NCBI RefSeq assembly: GCF_001969855.1
Contig: NZ_MRBL01000028.1
Location: 1 to 49,571, forward strand
Origin: Bacillus haynesii
GTDB taxonomy: Bacteria; Bacillota; Bacilli; Bacillales; Bacillaceae
Direction: 5' to 3'
Length of the DNA stretch: 49,571 nt
Every line of letters begins with the position of its first letter. Position 1 is the stretch's first letter. A program made the translations under genes and the position numbers. The notes under the pieces are model-generated. The model saw only the letters and a program-made list of their open reading frames with translations. It had not been told where the DNA came from and did not search any database. Of the stretch, positions 46,140 through 49,571 are shown piece by piece.

Positions 46140-46559
46140 TTAATGATGATCCAACAAATAGCTTTCCTCATCCCGATTGTGTATTTGTACCAGAACGTTA
46201 ATCGCTTTAAAACGGTCGATCACATCATCATTTACTCCTTGTTTATCCAGCTTTTCTTTTATATCGCCTACCAGTATCCTAAGCAAATCATGATCACGTT
46301 TAAGCATGCTCAGTGTATGAGAGATATCTGGGTTTTCTTCAAGTTTTCTCTTGTACAAACCCTCTTCTTCCGAGTCTGCGTGTGCAATTGTGCGGGTTTC
46401 CCAATGATCCAGAAGGGCTTTAGCTGCAATCAAGGCGTGCTTTTCGTGTTTTTCACCATAAACCCGTTCCAATACTTCCATCAAATCCCTTCCTTCGGTT
46501 ACGGCTCCATCGTGGATGGATCTATGGGCATCTAATTTATTTAAAGATGGACCTGACAA
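46140..46559 (-). CDS. hemerythrin HHE domain protein
   Basis: 139 residues, a four-helix bundle that would bind a di-iron centre. Metal-ligand candidates are visible in HRSIHDG, LLDHWETRTIAHADSEEEG, LKRDHDLL and VQIHNRDEESYLLDHH. Related proteins handle oxygen or repair iron-sulfur clusters damaged by nitric oxide. It is convergent with nar and divergent from moaA. The start is TTG at 46559 after AAGGAGG. In this place a role in nitrite or nitric-oxide stress during nitrate respiration is likely, but not shown. Confidence 0.85.
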   Translation of the reverse strand: MSGPSLNKLDAHRSIHDGAVTEGRDLMEVLERVYGEKHEKHALIAAKALLDHWETRTIAHADSEEEGLYKRKLEENPDISHTLSMLKRDHDLLRILVGDIKEKLDKQGVNDDVIDRFKAINVLVQIHNRDEESYLLDHH

Positions 46560-46714
46560 TAAAGAAATCCTCCTTTTTTAATCAAATTTGTATAATATGG
46601 GTGTTTGTATACATTATGAACAGATTTTATAATCTTAAAACAAGTTCAGCATGTTTTATTTTTCAATAGAATATAATTTAGGAATATGGATAGGAACTGT
46701 AAGGGGGAATAGAC

Positions 46715-47731
46715 CTGAAAAGTAATCAAATCAACGACAAGTACGAGCGTCCACTTCAAGATTTGCGTATTTCCATTATGGATAAATGCAATTTTCGCTG
46801 TTCTTATTGTATGCCTGCGGAAGCCTTTGGAGAAGACTATTCATTTATGCCTCAGAATGAGCTTCTGACTTATGATGAAATTGAAAGACTTGTTATCCAA
46901 TTTACCGAGTTAGGTGTAAGAAAAATTCGTTTAACTGGGGGAGAACCTCTTTTAAGAAAAGATATTCACCTTCTGATTGAAAGGCTGTCAAAAATAAATA
47001 ATATTGACGACATAGCAATGACTACAAATGGATTATTATTGGTTAAACAAGCTCATGCGTTAAAGGAAGCCGGACTAATGCGTGTAAATATAAGCCTTGA
47101 TGCATTGAATGAACATACCATTCAATCGATGAACGGTCGTAATATTAAATCGGAGAGGATTTTAAGCGGAATTGATGCCGCCCTTGATGCAAGACTTTTT
47201 GTTAAGGTAAATATGGTTGTGATAAAGGGCGTCAATGAAAATGAGGTATTAAAAATGGCCGCTTACTGTAAAAATAGGCGGATAACCTTAAGGTTTATTG
47301 AATTTATGGATGTCGGCCAAACCAATGATTGGGATTTTTCTAAAGTGGTAACAAAAAAGGAGTTATTAGATATAGTTTCATCTGTTTGGCCACTTGAAGA
47401 GCTTCAAAAAGATAAATTAGGTGAAGTTGCTTCGAGGTATAAATATAAGGGGACAAATATAGAAATTGGATTTATTTCATCTGTTTCAGAGCCGTTTTGC
47501 AATAATTGTACAAGAGCTCGTATATCAGCGGATGGAAAACTTTATACATGCTTGTTTGCTGAAAGTGGTTATGACTTACGAGGTATGATAAGATCTGGTG
47601 CTACAGATGAAGAAATTAAAAATAAAATTTCGGAAGTTTGGAAAAAAAGAACCGATAAATATTCGGAATTACGAACTGCTGAAACTGCAAAACACAGAAA
47701 GAAAATTGAGATGTCCTACATCGGAGGTTGA
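46715..47731 (+). CDS. moaA: GTP 3',8-cyclase (molybdenum cofactor biosynthesis protein A)
   Basis: 338 residues, a radical SAM enzyme that turns GTP into 3',8-cyclo-GTP, the first step of molybdopterin synthesis for NarG. The N-terminal 4Fe-4S cluster motif is CNFRCSYC (25-32), the C-terminal cluster CNNC...C lies in FCNNCTRARISADGKLYTC, and the protein ends in the essential GG. Conserved sequence (ERPLQDLRISIMD) lies before the TTG at 46763, and an in-frame stop sits at 46700-46702. The only start with a good ribosome binding site (AAGGGGGA, spacing 6) is CTG at 46715, which is unusual. A TATAAT at 46672 may be its -10. Confidence 0.93.
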   Translation: MKSNQINDKYERPLQDLRISIMDKCNFRCSYCMPAEAFGEDYSFMPQNELLTYDEIERLVIQFTELGVRKIRLTGGEPLLRKDIHLLIERLSKINNIDDIAMTTNGLLLVKQAHALKEAGLMRVNISLDALNEHTIQSMNGRNIKSERILSGIDAALDARLFVKVNMVVIKGVNENEVLKMAAYCKNRRITLRFIEFMDVGQTNDWDFSKVVTKKELLDIVSSVWPLEELQKDKLGEVASRYKYKGTNIEIGFISSVSEPFCNNCTRARISADGKLYTCLFAESGYDLRGMIRSGATDEEIKNKISEVWKKRTDKYSELRTAETAKHRKKIEMSYIGG

Positions 47732-47740
47732 GATAATTCT

Positions 47741-47785
47741 ATGGAAGTGATAATAGATACTTGCCTATTTATGAAGCAAAGTTAG
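47741..47785 (+). CDS. 14-residue ORF behind moaA (probable truncated gene start)
   Basis: GGAGGTTGAG precedes ATG and a frame of 14 residues (MEVIIDTCLFMKQS) that ends in TAG. It looks like the beginning of the next molybdenum-cofactor operon gene cut short by deletion. The family is not recognised. 47786-47890 holds nothing else. Confidence 0.3.
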   Translation: MEVIIDTCLFMKQS

Positions 47786-47896
47786 ACGACCGCCTTTTTT
47801 ATTTTTTCTCCGAACATGAGATAATCATTTCAATATTGTATAGAAATGGTAAGTGCAAATTATGCTTGTTTTGTTGCAATAAATCTAGACAAAAAA

Positions 47897-48002
47897 ATTA
47901 GATCGGATTTTAAAACCCGATCTAATTTTGATAACCTTTTTTCTTCCCGGTAAAACTCATGATACATTTTCAAAGTCCTTATCGTCGATGATTTTTCTCT
48001 GC
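47897..48002 (-). pseudogene. sigK fragment with terminator, copy G
   Basis: On the minus strand it has the codons for [14 protein letters not shown] sequence joined by an internal deletion of about 125 bases to those for KMYHEFYREEK, then a terminator hairpin with arms ATTAGATCGG (47897-47906) and the exact complement (47917-47926), followed by seven T. At 48002 it joins directly an exosporium gene whose 5' end is missing. Confidence 0.8.
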
Positions 48003-48006
48003 AAGA

Positions 48007-48830
48007 TTGATCGGAGGAACCGTCACTTCGTATATTGTTCAATTTGTTTCAGCTATGGAAGGTGAAGGTAACGAGTTTCTTGTTTCTCTTGCGAGAACGG
48101 GATTTCTCCCAGTGCCTTCTGTGACGATACAGGTTACTTATTTTGACAATCAGTTTAATTTTCTCGGATACGAGTTATTTGCCATTGTGCCGTCAAGCAG
48201 AATACCGTCAGCCGAAAATGGGACATGGCTTGAAGTCTATCAAACAACTTCGCCGGCTCCCCTCGGCACCACCCAGGCATTCATTTGATTAACAACATTC
48301 CACAGGCGGGAACTGCAAACGTGCTTGTGGATGATGTTGCTCTATTGAGTGTTGAGGGTGGAGGAGCTCCGACAGGTCCAACAGGACCGACAGGCGCAAC
48401 AGGAGCCATCGGACCACAAAACGAGTTATTCTTTACTAATACACCTGGTCCAATAACAGTATATAATCCACCAACTGTTCCATTAAATACAGAAGTAATA
48501 GTTGCCACAGTAGCAAACGCGCCTGTAACCAGCGGGCAAGATATTCTAATTAATTATGCTCTTGCTCTAGAAACTGTAGCTACAGCAAACAACAATGTAA
48601 TTTTTCAGGTAAGGCTTTATCGAGATGGAACTTTACTACAAACTCAAATATTTAATAGAAGTGCCCAACAAGCTGGAACACAAAGATTCCCGTTATCTGA
48701 CACTTATGTTGATACTATACCAGCCGCTACAACACTGACTTATACTGTTAGAGTAGCTGTTACAACAGCTTCAAGCATCACTTCTGCAACAGCATTCAAT
48801 AGAAATTTAAATTTAACCCGTTATCCTTAA
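48007..48830 (+). pseudogene. exosporium collagen-like protein gene (NTTRR-F1 type), 5' truncated and frameshifted
   Basis: The first frame gives GGTVTSYIVQFVSAMEGEGN, then SRIPSAENGTWLEVYQTTSP, and stops after TTQAFI. The next frame continues LINNIPQAGTANVLVDDVAL without a gap, so one base was lost in the T run at about 48287. Together these form the NTTRR-F1 domain of exosporium or spore-surface proteins. A short collagen-like stretch (GPTGPTGPTGATGAIGPQ) and a beta-rich C-terminal domain of about 130 residues follow. The normal N-terminus (NTTRR, FETG) is absent because the sequence switches to sigK copy G at 48002. The TTG at 48007 is only a formal start. Confidence 0.8.
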
Positions 48831-48839
48831 AATAATGGG

Positions 48840-49035
48840 GGGAACTCGATTAGAGTATCCCCCTCACCATATAAAAATTAATTTAGATTAGCTAACATTT
48901 TTGTTGACACCTGCTGGAGTGAAATTCACCTATACTGTTTATATGTGGTGGTTGGTCCAAACTTTACTTTTACAACAGGGCTTAAAAGAGGTTGGAGTGG
49001 GGGACGCTTTTAAAGCATCCCCCACTTACCTTTTT
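48840..49035 (+). terminator. terminator hairpins after the exosporium gene
   Basis: A first GC-rich stem (GGGGG...CCCCC, about 48838-48864) lies directly behind the stop. A second, stronger one is AGTGGGGGACGCTTT with its near-complement (48996-49025), followed by ACCTTTTTG. Nothing else is seen between them. Confidence 0.75.
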
Positions 49036-49078
49036 GTGGATTAGGATCGACATAGTCTAAATATACAATGAATGATTT

Positions 49079-49445
49079 TTACTTCCCCTTCGCCTTCTTC
49101 CTTTTCTCCTTCTCCGCCCGATAAAACTCATGAAACATCTTCATCAGCGCGCGTTTCTCAATCCGAGATACATAGCTCCGCGAAATCCCAAGCTCCTTCG
49201 CAATCTCCCGCTGCGTCTTTTCTTTCTTCAAATCAAGACCGAAGCGGCCGACGATGACTTCTTTTTCTCTGCCGTCTAAGATGTCGATGTATTTTTTCAC
49301 TTTTTCAAGCTCCATGTTGAGCTGGATGGTGTCGATGACGTCTTCGTTTTCTGATTTGAGGACATCAATCAAACTGATTTCATTGACTCCTAGATGTTAT
49401 CCGTTTTTGTTTCATTAAAGCGTTAAAGAATTTAACTGTTTTGCT
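49079..49445 (-). pseudogene. sigK 3' half with flank, copy H (intact reading frame)
   Basis: On the minus strand, coding runs from AATGA (49384-49380) to the stop at 49081-49079 and encodes [10 protein letters not shown] through [14 protein letters not shown] to [13 protein letters not shown] at 49372 could start a 97-residue protein ([11 protein letters not shown]...). It is the region 4 (promoter -35 binding) half of sporulation sigma-K. Protein sequence equals copy D over all shared codons, although about 20 bases differ. Ahead lies the shared flank (49385-49445). No hairpin of its own directly follows the stop, but the strong stem at 48996-49025 lies 55 bases further. Confidence 0.9.
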
Positions 49446-49571
49446 AAGGTTAATCATCAACATTGTTTTATTTAGGTAGTATATGTTAGTCATTTAAAAG
49501 GGGAAACTCTTTTCTTTCTAAATTACCTCGAATAAAAGAAGAAAGCACAACGCGCAGGTACTTATTAGGTG
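49446..49571. other. window end without a gene
   Basis: AT-rich sequence. No gene, repeat or hairpin is supported. Confidence 0.4.

Noticed and set aside
48281..48508. Minus-strand frame rich in GPVGPVG opposite the collagen-like stretch
   Set aside because: It is the antisense reading of the GPTGPTG repeat and has no start signal.
48904..48936. TTGACA followed by TATACT as a promoter
   Set aside because: The spacer is 21 bases, too long for a sigma-A promoter, and no gene follows on the plus strand.
49079..49372. Copy H as a complete small sigma factor gene
   Set aside because: It lacks regions 1-3 and a ribosome binding site before the TTG, so I list it as a sigK half; expression as a separate SpoIIIC-like protein cannot be excluded.

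Overview
The window looks like the chromosome of an aerobic or facultatively denitrifying, endospore-forming member of the Bacillaceae. The signs are strong AGGAGG-type ribosome binding sites, frequent TTG and GTG starts, an S-box riboswitch, a PRD-type regulator, an exosporium collagen-like protein gene, a degraded sda-like gene, and eight partial copies of the 3' half of the sporulation sigma factor gene sigK. No rRNA, tRNA, CRISPR array or intact insertion sequence was found. Intact operons are separated by 0.3-1.5 kb gaps filled with gene debris, so the region has been rearranged repeatedly.

Layout. 1-5.7 kb: class III aminotransferase and aldehyde dehydrogenase, then an orphan PRD/EIIA-type regulator. 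5.7-9.1 kb: debris, a MerR-family regulator, an arginase remnant and a flavin-reductase-like protein. 9.2-15.2 kb: a seven-gene operon made of a YheO-like regulator, RidA, a threonine-synthase-like PLP enzyme, asparaginase, a second RidA, a D-serine dehydratase/D-threonine aldolase-like enzyme and an AlaX-type tRNA editing protein. 15.8-22.7 kb (minus strand): an M20 amidohydrolase and a complete Opp/Dpp peptide ABC transporter behind a sigma-A promoter and a SAM (S-box) riboswitch. 23.6-30.4 kb: a sulfur block with a VOC protein, a sulfonate-type ABC transporter, a TetR regulator, an OsmC protein and O-acetylhomoserine sulfhydrylase. Two near-identical operators suggest that the last three form a small regulon. 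31.6-34.7 kb: a hairpin-rich leader, a frameshifted DUF916 surface protein and a sortase, then amidase and sda remnants. 35.3-37.1 kb: an IbrA/IbrB-like pair (PAPS-reductase-like plus ParB-like). 38.0-47.7 kb: nitrate respiration, with a NarK carrying a C-terminal PAS domain, narGHJI, a hemerythrin-like protein and moaA. 47.9-49.6 kb: a truncated, frameshifted exosporium gene.

The most unusual signal is the set of dispersed sigK 3' fragments. All eight lie on the minus strand, several are followed by a terminator hairpin, and the longest begin at the position where the skin element splits sigK in Bacillus subtilis, preceded by a shared non-sigK flank of about 60 bp. The two full copies differ at about 20 bases by eye, with no amino-acid change. 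Two other copies abut genes that have lost their 5' ends. This suggests a family of skin-type recombination products or mobile cassettes rather than random decay.

The metabolic genes fit a soil or compost heterotroph that takes up peptides and sulfonates under sulfur and methionine control, breaks down amino acids through reactive enamine intermediates (hence two RidA proteins), and respires nitrate without oxygen.
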